Positions 24,912 through 34,904 of a stretch of DNA of 64,000 nucleotides are shown piece after piece. A program made the translations under genes and the position numbers. The DNA lies in contig NC_079902.1 of assembly GCF_024868665.1 (NCBI RefSeq), positions 19,880,772-19,944,771 on the forward strand, written 5' to 3'. The first letter of the stretch is position 1; each line of letters opens with the position of its first letter. The notes below the pieces were generated by a model. That model did not search any database. It was given only the letters and a program-made list of their open reading frames with translations, and was not told the DNA's origin. This DNA comes from Triplophysa rosa. Lineage: Eukaryota; Chordata; Actinopteri; Cypriniformes; Nemacheilidae.

Positions 24912-25035
24912 CATGTCCGGCATCTTTTAGCACTGGAACCTCGCCATCTATCACTTTCAAACGATCTCCAAATCCAGCGGTATATCCACCGTTTATATAA
25001 CACCCATCACTGAAATGCCGTGAACAAACAGACAC
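24912..25035 (-). pseudogene. THAP-like half exon, right arm
   Basis: Reads SVCSRHFSDGCYINGGYTAG, FGDRLKVIDGEVPVLKDAGH, ELHV, then a possible donor G/GTATGTC. VCSRHF and a following VP motif fit the second half of a THAP domain, where a C-x-x-H pair completes the zinc site. The first half of the domain is not seen. The open frame continues for 79 codons but loses resemblance after the presumed donor. Confidence 0.5.
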
Positions 25036-25637
25036 ACCTCAACTTCACTATCGCAAGAGTAACAAGCTGCAGTGCAGCGCAGCCCATCTTGATGCAGCGC
25101 AGACAACCTTCATGGTTGGCTCGTGGGCGGGCTCTTTCACTTTTAGCCTTGCCGTGCTTTTGGCGAAAAAACTGGTGGGGGAGTGTATCAAGTACAGAAA
25201 TACTACGTCATTCGTCCAACTAGTTTTTTAACAAGTTGACCATTTTAAGTTTGAGAAGCCAGCACAGTCAACAGTGTAAAGAAGGACATGTAAACACCAT
25301 GAAACGGAAGTTGCAATTGACGTCTTTTTCATATTGTGATGTTCGAGTGCAGCGGCTTCTGAAATTAGAAAAAAAGTAGGGCAGGGCTTTTCTGCTCTTC
25401 CCGTTTTAATTGGTTTGTTGTAAGTTGGGCGTTGCTAATAAAATGGTGGCAGGTTTGAATGCCAGTTTACGGTCTGTTGCGGAGGGGAGGGCTAAAATGC
25501 ATGGCCATTGGACAGTCAGTACAGTCCTACCCCTTTTTTGTTGCTTACTTCATGTGGCTTTTGCTGAAACTAGTAACTTGTATTAGCACCTATTGTATTA
25601 TTGCTATGACATATGGCTTATTGCTCCCTGAACTCTC

Positions 25638-25690
25638 TGTAAGTCCCTTTGGATAAAAGCATCTGCTAAATGACTAAATGTAAATCTAAA
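25638..25690 (+). repeat. Retroposon 3' tail fragment
   Basis: TAAGTCCCTTTGGATAAAAG, CATCTGCTAAATGACTAAAT is the conserved tail shared by fish SINE and LINE families; related tails occur at 42291, 42531 and, reversed, at 55505. No tRNA-type head is attached. Confidence 0.65.
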
Positions 25691-27548
25691 TGTGGTGAAG
25701 AATTGTTGTTGAGAGGGGGACGGGAGCTTAATGTTTTTGATTAAAGATTGCAAGAGCAAATTAATAAAAAAAACATAATGGTGTGCACGCATAAATAATG
25801 AATAATAATCACTTCAACACTGTGTTAAACATTTAGAATTTTCCCTTTTGATTTCATGGTGACTTTAAGGCTATCGACAATTCCAGTTGAGTTAAATGAA
25901 TAAATAAGTAACGCTTAGCATTCTTGCTGGTTCTCCAAACGTAAGTGAACCATCAGAACGATTCAGACTGATTCGCTAATAAGGGGGAGCTGACTCCACA
26001 AGCGTTAACTCCAAAAGAGTCGACTCCTGGTTTTGACGTTTAACCAAAGAACCAATCACAGTGGTAAAGACTCAAGCAAAAATGGTTCAAGCTAGTCGTC
26101 GCTTAGATTTTGGCGTTTAGATGTCAGCTCCAAATTCAACTTGTGGTAGTACTTTCAACTTAAAGGAACGAGCAAAAGTTTTTTGTGTACTGTGCAAAGC
26201 TTATATGTGAGGTTATAGTTTTATGGTCACATGCAATCGTTCAGATTCGAATGATGTCAGATTTAGCTGACAGAAAACACCTGACACACAAAGTAATAGC
26301 TAAAATGATGCATGTTCAATACAAATGACAGAAAAAATCCCCCATATACTGTAATTTTGTATAGAATTGGGCATATGCACATCTTATATCTTATTTTTCC
26401 TGGCAATACGTCTTGTGATCAGATTTAAAGCAATACAATCACGGTCAGAGAGAAGAGGGCATAAGCCCAGGGTAAACAATTGAAATGCAGCAATAAAGGG
26501 ATCTATTTTTTTTATTTCCTATGCATCCTCAAAACAGTTTATTGACTAAAATACTCCCGTGGTCAAGAGAAGATCATCACCTGTACAAATATAACCGAGA
26601 AGGCAAACCGACAGAGCCATTTAATTTAATATTTCCCATGTCATATTCCATAATGTGTTCTGTGTGTAGAGTAATATATAACTCAGGGCTTTGTTTGGAC
26701 TGTGCAAGTTTTATACGAGCTGTGAGTGGCCTTTCTCTCTATGAAGGCCCCACATCACAGACCCAAGTGCTTATTACACCCTGCTTGGCTGCTTCCTAGA
26801 ATGGCCGTCTGTAGCCCCCAGGCAAAGCATCTACAGAAAGGAATTGCATTATCTTCCCTCTCTACATGATACTGGGCTGTGGTATCCACACGACCACCCA
26901 CTCCACCTGAAACCTCTGGGACAGGTGTTGATGCGAGTTGAATCATATTTGCCCGGCAAAATTGCATTACTCTTGATGGAGGACTTGCGAGCCCCCTTGA
27001 CAACGGATGGTAAGATTTCAAAACAATATTTGCATAAGCATTTATAACTGTTATGACAAGAGCATGTGGAAGGTGTCCATCGAGATGGTTGGAGAAAGAG
27101 ACAATTTTAAAGAATACTAATTAGAAGTTAGAATTTTGTGTCTGTGTTTATGTACTTTCTATTGAAACAGGATTTGGGCAGGATATATAAGTTATAGTTC
27201 AGCTAAAATTCTGTCATAATTTACTCACCCTCTTGTCATTTTAAACCAGTATGACTTTCTTTCTTTTGCAGAACACAAAAGAAGATATTTTGAAGAATGT
27301 TGGTACCGAACAATGGTGGGACCTATTGACTTGCATTGGTTCCCTTTCTGTCGGACTCTCGACGTTGTGTCGAACCGACAGAATGGGGTTTGTCTTGAGA
27401 ACCTATCATCTTCTGAGTATTTAGAAAAGGCCAATGAAAATTGGCGAATGAAATTTGCATGCCAGACTCCTCCCCGGATGTCCGGGTATAAGAGGGAAGC
27501 CGGCGTGCTCATTCATTCACCTTTTGTTCTTCAGAGCCTACGCATCTG

Positions 27549-27962
27549 ATGAGCTTCTCTACGATCTTTGGTGATCATTTTGCTGCTGGAATCTTCGACG
27601 TGGTACAGCGGACGGTCCCTTCATGCAGTGACTCTCCCCTGGGCGTCTCGGCAGTTCCGGAGGTGTTCGAGCAAATTTCCTTTTCTAAAAGAGCAAATTT
27701 CTCCAGCGTGGCTTGTTCCGCTGTTCTCATGGGTGCAACACACTCATCGAGGAGGGGGACGGAAACGATGCCTGCTTCCAGTACGCTGGGGCAGACGTTG
27801 TGGATACGTCCTGCCCGCACTGAGGGCGGTGACGATTCAGACGTTGCGTCATGGGTGGCTGTGTTCCCACGGGACTCAGCCACCACCTCGTTTGCTCCCC
27901 GTTCCGTGGTGGCAGGACTACGGCCCTGCCGTCCGCTACGGCAAGCAGCGAGGGTGATATGA
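27549..27962 (+). pseudogene. DIRS first open frame remnant (gag-like position)
   Basis: A 137-codon open frame follows the left terminal repeat in the place where DIRS elements encode their gag-like protein. I do not recognise a domain in it, and a second overlapping frame (27568-27957) is open in parallel, so the true frame is uncertain. It is assigned by position only. Confidence 0.4.
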
Positions 27963-28139
27963 GGATTACTGTGAGCGATAATCCGCCAGCCACTGGCTCA
28001 CGGACCGTTCGCACCTCGTCTCGCTCGTCTGACCGTTCCCCAGGAGACGGTCCGCCGTCTTATTCCTCAATCATGTATTCGGACACGATGCGTGATGATG
28101 AGATGTCTCTTGCAGCATCGGGGGGTGACGGCAGTGCGA

Positions 28140-28750
28140 CTGACTACAGAGCGCGCCCGATCAGTGTTGAACTGCCTCAGCGGTCCCCCTGAAACAATTT
28201 CAGAGGCTCCTGGGATACATGGCATCCTCGGCGGGGGTGGTCCCCCTCGGGTCGATGCACATACGACCGCTCCAACACTGGCTACAAAGTCAAGTTCCTT
28301 GGAGAGCGTGGCACACCGGCAGCAGGCGTATGGTCATCACGCTTTTCTGCCGACACACCCTAACCCCCTGGTCTCCCATGACCTTCTTGCGGACAGGGGT
28401 CCCCTTAGGGATGCCTCCCTGTAGGGTTGGGGTGCCGTGTGCAACGGGCACGCAGTGTCGGGGCGGTGGACGGGCCCCCGCCTGCGTTGGCATTTCAACT
28501 GCCTAGAGTTGTTGGTTGTGCTACTTGCATTGAGGAGGCTACTACCTCTCGTGCAGGGCAAGCACGTGCTGGTCCGGTCGGACAGCACAGCTGCTGTGGC
28601 GTATATCATTGGTGGCATTCGCTCACGGCAGCTAACATGACTCGCCCGGCGCCTCCTCCTCTGGAGTCAGCAGGTGATCAGTTCCCTGCGGGCCACACAC
28701 ATCCCAGGCATCCTGAACCAGACAGCCGATGCGCTCTCTCGTCAGTCGAC
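28140..28750 (+). pseudogene. DIRS reverse transcriptase end and RNase H remnant
   Basis: In order, across frame changes: ERARSVLNCLS, QFQRLLGYMASSAGVVPLGS, MHIRPLQHWL, then in one frame from about 28437 NGHAVSGRWTGPRLRWHFNC, LELLVVLLALRRLLPL, KHVLVRSDSTAAVAYI and THIPGILNQTADALSRQ. LEL, RSDSTAAVAYI and the ADALSR motif fit the RNase H domain of DIRS polyproteins. A stop follows RSRQLT at 28640 and the same frame resumes directly after it. The reverse transcriptase fingers and palm, with the YXDD site, are absent upstream, which points to an internal deletion near 28100. Confidence 0.75.
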
Positions 28751-29299
28751 GCCTCGCAGAGAGTGGCGACTCCATCCCCGCGCAGCCGGCTCATTTGGGA
28801 GCAGTTCGGCCAGGCACAGGTGGTCCTCGGTCCTTGGTTCTCGGAGCTAAGGCTCTGACAACAACTCCCCCCTGGCCGCTCCCCCTGGCGAACTGCTTCC
28901 CCAGGGGAAGGGGCACGTTACGGCATCCCAGGCAGAACCTGGTCTCCATGTCTGGACGGGACGAGGAGATCCTGAGTGACCCACCACCTTCGAGCCTCTC
29001 GGAGTTGCCGCTCTTTCTCACTCTTGATAAAGACGGCTTTCCTGATGGCGCTCACCTCCAAGAGGGTAGGGGATCTGCAAGCACCCTCTGTGTCCACAGA
29101 TTGCCGAGAACTCGGTCCCGGGATTCTCACGTTATCTTGAGACCCCGCCCCGGCTACGTGCTCAAAGTTCCCACCACTCTTCAGAGAGACCAGGTGGTGA
29201 ACCTTCAGGCGCTCCCCACCAGGGAGGAAGACCCAACCTTTCCGTGTTGTGTCCAGTATGCGCACTGCGCCTCTACTTGGACCGCACGCAGATCCCAGA

Positions 29300-29535
29300 A
29301 GCTCTGAGCAGCTCTTTGTCTGTTTAGAAGGTCAGCAGAAGGGATGGCTGTCTCCATACAGAGGCTGGCGCACTGGATCATGGATGCCCTCGTTATGGCA
29401 TACCAATCTCAATTCGCCCCTGCCCGTTGGGAGTGAGGCACACTCCTCATGGGCACTGGCTCAGGGCGCCTCTCTAGCAGACATCTGCAGAGCTGCGGGT
29501 TGGGCTATGCCCAACGACTCCGTGAGGTTCTAATA
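29300..29535 (+). pseudogene. DIRS tyrosine recombinase C-terminal remnant
   Basis: Reads WALAQGASLADICRAAGWAM, PNDSVRF followed by a stop. A helix of this kind (GAS-xDICRAAGWA, then F-RF and the catalytic tyrosine) closes the DIRS tyrosine recombinase. The stop falls where the nucleophilic tyrosine would be expected after RF. Upstream fragments around 28730-29290 (for example a run containing LMALTSKRVGDLQA in another frame) probably belong to the same enzyme. Confidence 0.65.
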
Positions 29536-30282
29536 CCTACGCGAGGAACCGGTGTCAGCCAGCATCCTGGCAAGATGTAAGACCGGCAGCCGGTAGGGCG
29601 TACGCCTGCGAAAGCCCTTCCCCCTTCCTTAGGGGGATCAGCGGCTATTACGCCTCCCCTCTTTCCCCCACTGGGTAAAGAACAGGCATTTTATCCATCA
29701 CTAGCACCTTCCTCGGGGCAGGCTGGGCAGAGCAGCCCTGCCCCCTTAGGCCGGGGAACAGTTGAGTTATCTCCCACATAGCTCTAAACGGACCTAGTGC
29801 TCCAGAAGTGGTAACCCCCCCTCCGTGGGCTGTTCCGTCTGATGTATCCTCATGAATGGTTCCCACCTCGGCAACCCATGACCTCCCTAGGTGGACTCCC
29901 ATCTTGCGGTTAACTCCTGCAGTCCGCACATTTTCCCATGAGTTCTCCCCTGATGGTGAGACCATGTGGTGTCTCCACTAATTCCTCCCTACGGTAGGTA
30001 GTGGTCTCTGCAGTGTTTTTCCCCCGGGGGGAATAATGCTTACCCAGTGGCCCTTATGGTGCCGGGCGGCTTCTCGCCATTTAGAGAACTAGGCCTCCGC
30101 CCGTGACGGCCGGTGGCAGGGGCTTCCCAACTTTGTGGTAAAGCTCTGGGTCCCCCTTCCTCTCCACTGGATGGTCATAATTTCGCGTTAGCGTCTTCGT
30201 CTGACTCGCCCAGGCCAGTCAACGTCGCTCCGCTAGAGATTGTGACGCGGCTCAGTGCTGTGGCGTCTTACATAGGAACCCC

Positions 30283-30390
30283 ATTCTGTCGGTTCGACAC
30301 AACGTCGAGAGACCGACAGAAAGGGAACGTCTTGGTTACGGATGTAACTTCGGTTCCCTGATGGAGGGAACGAGACGCTGTGTCCCTCAT
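30283..30390. repeat. DIRS internal complementary region
   Basis: ACCCCATTCTGTCGGTTCGA, CACAACGTCGAGAGACCGAC, AGAAAGGGAAC is the reverse complement of the left tip at 27339-27390. The following GGTTACGGATGTAACTTCGG, TTCCCTGATGGAGGGAACGA is the reverse complement of the right tip near 30617-30652. In DIRS elements this block templates completion of a circular DNA intermediate. Confidence 0.85.
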
Positions 30391-31231
30391 GCCACAACAT
30401 TGGCCGCCCACCCCAGCGGTCGGGGGAGGATGCTTAAGGCTCCTCAGACCAAAGGTGAATGATTGAGCACGCCGGCTTCCCTCTTATACCCGGACATCCA
30501 GGGAGGAGTCCAGCATGCAAATTTCATTCGCTAATTTTCATTGGCCTTTTCTAAATACTCAGAAGATGATAGGTTCTCAAGACAAACCCCATTCTGTCGG
30601 TTCGACACAACGTCTCGTTCCCTCCATCAGGGAACCGAGGTTACATCCGTAACAAAGACGTTTTGTGCCCATACAAGTGAATGGGTACCACCGTTGTTCG
30701 GTTACCAACATTCTTCAAAATATCTTCTTTTGTGTTCCTAAGAAAGAAAGACGAGAAGTCACAAGTTTGAAATGACAAGAGGGCGAATAAATACTGACAG
30801 AATTCTCATTTTTGGGTGAACTATCCCTTTAAGATTCTGCCTAAGTACAGCTGCCTATGTAGGCATGAGGCAGTTTAGAAACCGAGCAAACCTGTGGTGC
30901 TTTCTCTCTCTCAGTCAGGGCGACACTGCCAGTCATTGTGTTCCGGAAAACAGATGTCATGCCTGTCTTCACCAATCAGCCCTTTGCAAACATTAAGACG
31001 TGATGAGGGGTTTTTGACATTCAATTTAATTAAATGGGATTTAATGGGAGTCAGAGAAGCACAGATGATTAGATGGCCATTGAGTCCTTAGGTGACATTG
31101 TCGTGACTTTGAGAGAAAAAGAAAAGGTTTTCTACAACATATGTGAAGGTGATGCGAGTCTGCAATTGCTCAAATTTCTTACCTTTGAATGGGGGATTTA
31201 TGAGTTTAATGAGATTAAAAGGTAGGAATAA

Positions 31232-31693
31232 TTAAAGTAATAGTTCACTCGAAAACAAAAATCCTGTCCTCATTTGCTCACCCTCTTTTCTATGGAACAC
31301 AAAAGACAGAAATAAGTAAAAGAAATGAGGCATAATAAAGGCTTCGAAAGAAGTCCACACTTGGGTGCAGTATGTCTTCTGATGTCATAAAGCTTTGTGT
31401 GAAGAACTCATGACTCATACATGCTTTACTGTGGCATGCTTCAACCGGCAACATATTTGAATATACTGTACACAAACGCAAAAAGCTGAATATTTTCAGC
31501 GAATCATAATTTTCACGTCAGTCTGGTTCTAACACAAAGCTATCAGAAGTCGTATGGAGTGCGTTCATGGCAAGTGTAATGGCAGGTTTTTTTTTTCTTT
31601 TGTACTTTAAGCTTGACAACCCCTGGTCATGCTTGTATGGGAAAGTAAAGATATAAGATTAAATATAACATTTTTAAGTGAACTATCCCTTAA
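31232..31693. mobile_element. MITE with TTAAAGTAATAGTTCAC ends
   Basis: The left end TTAAAGTAATAGTTCACTCG faces AAGTGAACTATCCCTTAA at the right. The interior CACAAAAGACAGAAATAAGT and ATGTCTTCTGATGTCATAAA look like the common fish family, and I see no coding capacity. Confidence 0.6.
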
Positions 31694-32194
31694 AAATAGT
31701 TATGTGAAAGTGCAATCCGAGATGCTGACTGATATTCGTTCAGAATAATTATAAGCACCACGCTGAGATAAGTCTCTATGCGAGTTTAATCACAGAGTGC
31801 TTTGATCATTGTTTTAGACACAAACGCTCGTCCTTTAGACATTATTTAAAGGTAAGAAAGGTCTTCTGCTCTGATTTGTGCCGATGTTTGTTCTGCGAGT
31901 CAGTGTGGCAGAGCGGTTTCCTGGTGTTTAATCACTTTATCGCAGAGAGATAGCAAAACCGCATGGCCTCTCGAGGCAATTTCTAAGTGTTACATTGCAG
32001 ATTAACAGATTTCCTTGCCACAGGCTCTTCCTGATCAAACTTCCCAATCGCACATTAAATAAGTCATATAAAACCAACTGAATCAATCAGCCTTGGGGGA
32101 AATGCAACATAAGTGCTCCGATTGATTGGCTAAACGGAATTTTCAAAATAACTCTTAACAGAAAACGTATCATTGAAAAAAAAACGTATCAAAA

Positions 32195-32345
32195 AGTTAT
32201 CATTATTTTTATATTTATGTATGTGGCACGCGCTTCTATCCGAAGTGACTTACAGTGCATTTCGTTCATACGTGTCTTTTATTAGTATGTATGTTTCTCA
32301 GGATCGAACCCATGACCTTTGTGTTGCTAGCGGGAACACTAAAGA
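32195..32345 (-). mobile_element. tRNA-derived SINE, 5'-truncated or diverged
   Basis: On the minus strand it has a B-box-like GGTCATGGGTTCGATCC near 32310 and the shared tail (complement of CGAAGTGACTTACAGTGCAT) near 32245. The leading A-box half is not clearly preserved. Confidence 0.6.
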
Positions 32346-33065
32346 AACATTCATTTAACTGGATATACAGAATACACTTTAGATTTCCAGCATGTATCTG
32401 CATTTATAAAACGGAAGATTCCAGTCCTGGATGCTGATTGGTCAAGGCAGTTTACCTATTTAACCATAACACTGTTTAATACAGTATCAATCTGCACATC
32501 AGGAACCATAACGTACCTTCTAGTTAAGGTATAACACTTCATATACAGCCGCTGAAAAAAATTTAATTAAATCAAAATTATTTTCAGTTTTTCTGAATTT
32601 ACTATTTATAGGTATGTGTTTAGGTAACATGATCATTTTTTGTTTCATTCTGTGAACTACTAACAATATTTTTCTAAATTTTCAAATTAACATAGTTTCT
32701 ATTTGCATTTATTTGCAGAAATGAAAACTGGAGAAACGGGTCAAAATATCAGAAAAGATGCTCTGTATTTTTTCAGACCTCAAATACTGCAAAGACTATT
32801 TGTCTTGTAACAGTAAAATTTGTACATGTATTTAGGAAAAGTTAAAAAAATTACTTTTTATTTGACAACCTCGTTTTTCACGCATCTTGTCATTCTGGAA
32901 TGGCCACAATTCATCTAGAAATACTGATTAAATGAACATTTGGAATGGTCTTTTCTTTTTTTCTGCAGCTATGCTTAAAAATAATATTTTAATGAAAAGC
33001 GTTGAACTATACAGTGAACATAACCATTATGCATCATGCTTAACAAAAAATCCAAATGAACTCAC

Positions 33066-33209
33066 ATGCGATGCGCACAAATGCCTTTTGGCTCTTCTGG
33101 GTTCCCGTGGTGCTCCAGGCCACACATTGACACCAGTAATCCTCCAGGCCGAAGATCTTCTCCACCTGCTGTCTGGAGATGTCAATCTTTACCTGCATCA
33201 CCGGCAGCC
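33066..33209 (-). CDS. unc5a: unc5a exon: second half of Ig1
   Basis: 144 nt, phase 1 in and 1 out, 48 codons. Acceptor GTCTTAG/GG and donor GCAT/GTGAGT. The G left by the previous exon completes a glycine codon, and the product continues [20 protein letters not shown] and [15 protein letters not shown], ending FVRIA plus the first base of a tyrosine codon. YWCQCVAW is the UNC5 Ig1 signature; it holds the canonical second Ig cysteine and the paired extra cysteine. The run [20 protein letters not shown] is nearly invariant in the family, and KSQKA with V/IRIA favours UNC5A. Netrin contacts in the family map to the Ig domains. No stop or frameshift is seen. Confidence 0.93.
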
Positions 33210-34504
33210 CTAAGACAAGAGCAGACACAGCAAACACGTTCAGCTCAGCAGTCCAAACATATCACCATCGACAGAGATGTGATCAGAGATCAGTCTGTCA
33301 GCTGAGGGGTACGCACAGACCCTTGATGTTTGCAGTAACCTTGCAGTTAATTTGTGGCAACGTGGTTTGCGTGATTGCCAGAAGCGTGCAGCCCACCAAT
33401 GGTGAACCTGTAAGAAGACTTTGGCAACAATGGATGGTTAATTGTGGTCACTGTTGACAATGGATCACAGTTTCAAAACTGTTCAAGGACGTGTCAAGGT
33501 TTCCATTGTTGCCAGTGGTTTGCAGGTTGTTGCAGGTTCACAACCACCAGTGAAGATCTGCAAACTTTTGGCAACGTCGACAAACTGTTTTACACAAATT
33601 CACAGCAAGAGATTTGCAATTGCACAGTTTTTGCAAGGGGACCGTTCCTTGGTTAATTCATGGAGTTCTGACAAATGATTAGACGATGTCACAATCATTA
33701 TTTACTAAATATAATAAGTATACAGCAAGCAAAACCAGGTTTTGTTTTCCCACATCCCAAACCCTAATACGCTGTCTGGGGTGGATTAATAAATAAACAG
33801 ATATAAATATTTATGTGAGCTTTCCGTGGGAGATATTTTCCTGGTTCTTCAATACGTGTGTTTCCATTCTGAAATGAGCAGCTGAGGATTATCCCATCAA
33901 AGCTTGGAGGATATCTTCTGAAAATAAAAATGCAAAGGGAATGAAGTGATAATTTGTCTGCCGTATTTGTCTGAATAATGTCTGTACAACTGGTATGAAG
34001 ACATCCAACAAAATGATTCATTTTCAGCTGACAATAATGATGAACATCATCAGAGTCGACCAACACCAACAGCGGAAAACGTGTAAAGCATAATCAAGCC
34101 GGTTTTGAAGACGGGGTAGGAGGTTAGATAAAGATCATTTTTCTTTTCATTATCTCCTCAACCCCTAAAGCCTCTCTGATATTTTCACCACAGCCATCGT
34201 TCATCGCTCTAAAGCATGACCTTGAAGATGTCCGAGTCCCCCTCGACATATCCACCTTCTTCTAATTTCTCACATAATCTTCTTCTCTCCCTCCCAACGA
34301 GATTATCCCTCCGTTCAACCCAGTTTATCGCTTTCACGCCCGCTTTTGCTTTCTTTCAGTTTTCCCTCTTACAAACTAAAGCTGGGAACCTTGTATGCTA
34401 CCCACCAAGGCAAAGTTTTAAACATCATACTTGCATTTAAACAATATGACATCAACAATAGGAACAATAGGAATGTTTTCAACTGGTACTTAAGCTATAG
34501 TTCT

Positions 34505-34904
34505 TTAAAGGTCCAGTGTATGAAATTTAGCTGCATCTAGGGGTGAGGTTGCGAACTGCAACCAACGGCTCACTCCACAGCTCGCTCTTCCCTTTCGAAG
34601 CACTACGGTGGCTGACACAGAGCTAAGATGTTGTCACGTTTTCGCTTATTTTAAAAAAGGAGATAACGTATTTACGAAATGCTCTGTAGAGCAGTTTGTC
34701 CGTTTAGGGCTACTGTAGAAACATCATGGCGAATTCCATGTAAGTGGACCCGCGGTGTATGTAGACAGAAATAGCTCATTCTAAGGTAATAAAAACATAA
34801 CGCTTCATTATGTAAGGTGTTTATGCACCTCTGAAGACAAAGTTATGTATATTATATTGCATTTCTGTCAATACATCCTCCAAAAAATTACACACTGGAC
34901 TTTT
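34505..34904 (-). mobile_element. TTAA-ended MITE, family M1 copy 2 (reversed)
   Basis: Starts TTAAAGGTCCAGTGTATGAA and ends AAATTACACACTGGACTTTT. The interior is the reverse complement of copies 1 and 3, including GATGCCGCTAAAT-type and GAATGAGCTATTTC-type landmarks. The right TTAA is degraded. Confidence 0.75.

Larger units (their letters stand above)
23933..25288. mobile_element. 1.35-kb palindromic element, each arm with a THAP-like half exon
   Basis: The left arm (about 23933-24594) and right arm (about 24622-25288) are inverted copies around a spacer of roughly 27 bp. Matching landmarks: ACAAGTTGACCAT near the right end against ATGGTCAACTTGT near the left, TTTCTGCCAATCTCATATTA against TAATATGAGATTGGCAGAAA at the centre. 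Each arm carries a copy of a half exon, on opposite strands. A single-arm relative lies at 2003-2790. The structure suggests a foldback element built around a P-element/THAP-type fragment; that class assignment is inference. Confidence 0.7.
27340..30657 (+). mobile_element. DIRS-type tyrosine-recombinase retroelement, internally deleted
   Basis: The terminal sequences are inverted: the left end contains CATTTGCATGC-type DNA and GTGTCGAACCGACAGAATGG, and the right end (about 30445-30650) has CCATTCTGTCGGTTCGACAC. An internal block at about 30283-30390 is complementary to the left tip followed by the right tip, meeting at about 30329. This internal complementary region is diagnostic of DIRS elements. 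Between the ends lie remnants of a gag-like frame, the end of reverse transcriptase, RNase H and the end of a tyrosine recombinase, all reading on the plus strand. The core reverse transcriptase is missing and the frames are broken, so this copy is dead. At about 3.3 kb it is roughly half the length I would expect for the family. Confidence 0.85.
27193..30832. mobile_element. Palindromic MITE (TTCACCCAAAA family) split by the DIRS insertion
   Basis: The left half (27193-27339) runs from ATAGTTCAGCTAAAATTCTG to TTGACTTGCATTG. The right half (30658-30832) runs from CATACAAGTGAATGGGTACC to GGGTGAACTATCCCTTTAAG. Joined, they form the same kind of hairpin as 11045-11366. The insertion sits near the hairpin centre. 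Confidence 0.75.
23193..33065 (-). other. Intron between Ig1 and Ig2, rich in transposons
   Basis: 9.9 kb. It holds a diverged repeat (23646-23812), the THAP-fragment palindrome (23933-25288), a SINE-tail fragment (25638-25690), the DIRS-type element nested in a MITE (27193-30832), another MITE (31232-31693) and a SINE fragment (32195-32345). About 25700-27190 and 32350-33060 show nothing recognisable. Confidence 0.7.

Noticed and set aside
33370..33660. Repeated GTTGCAGGTT/CAGTGGT-like words suggesting a repeat
   Set aside because: The words are short and partly overlapping, and I could not define ends, arms or a second copy in the window.
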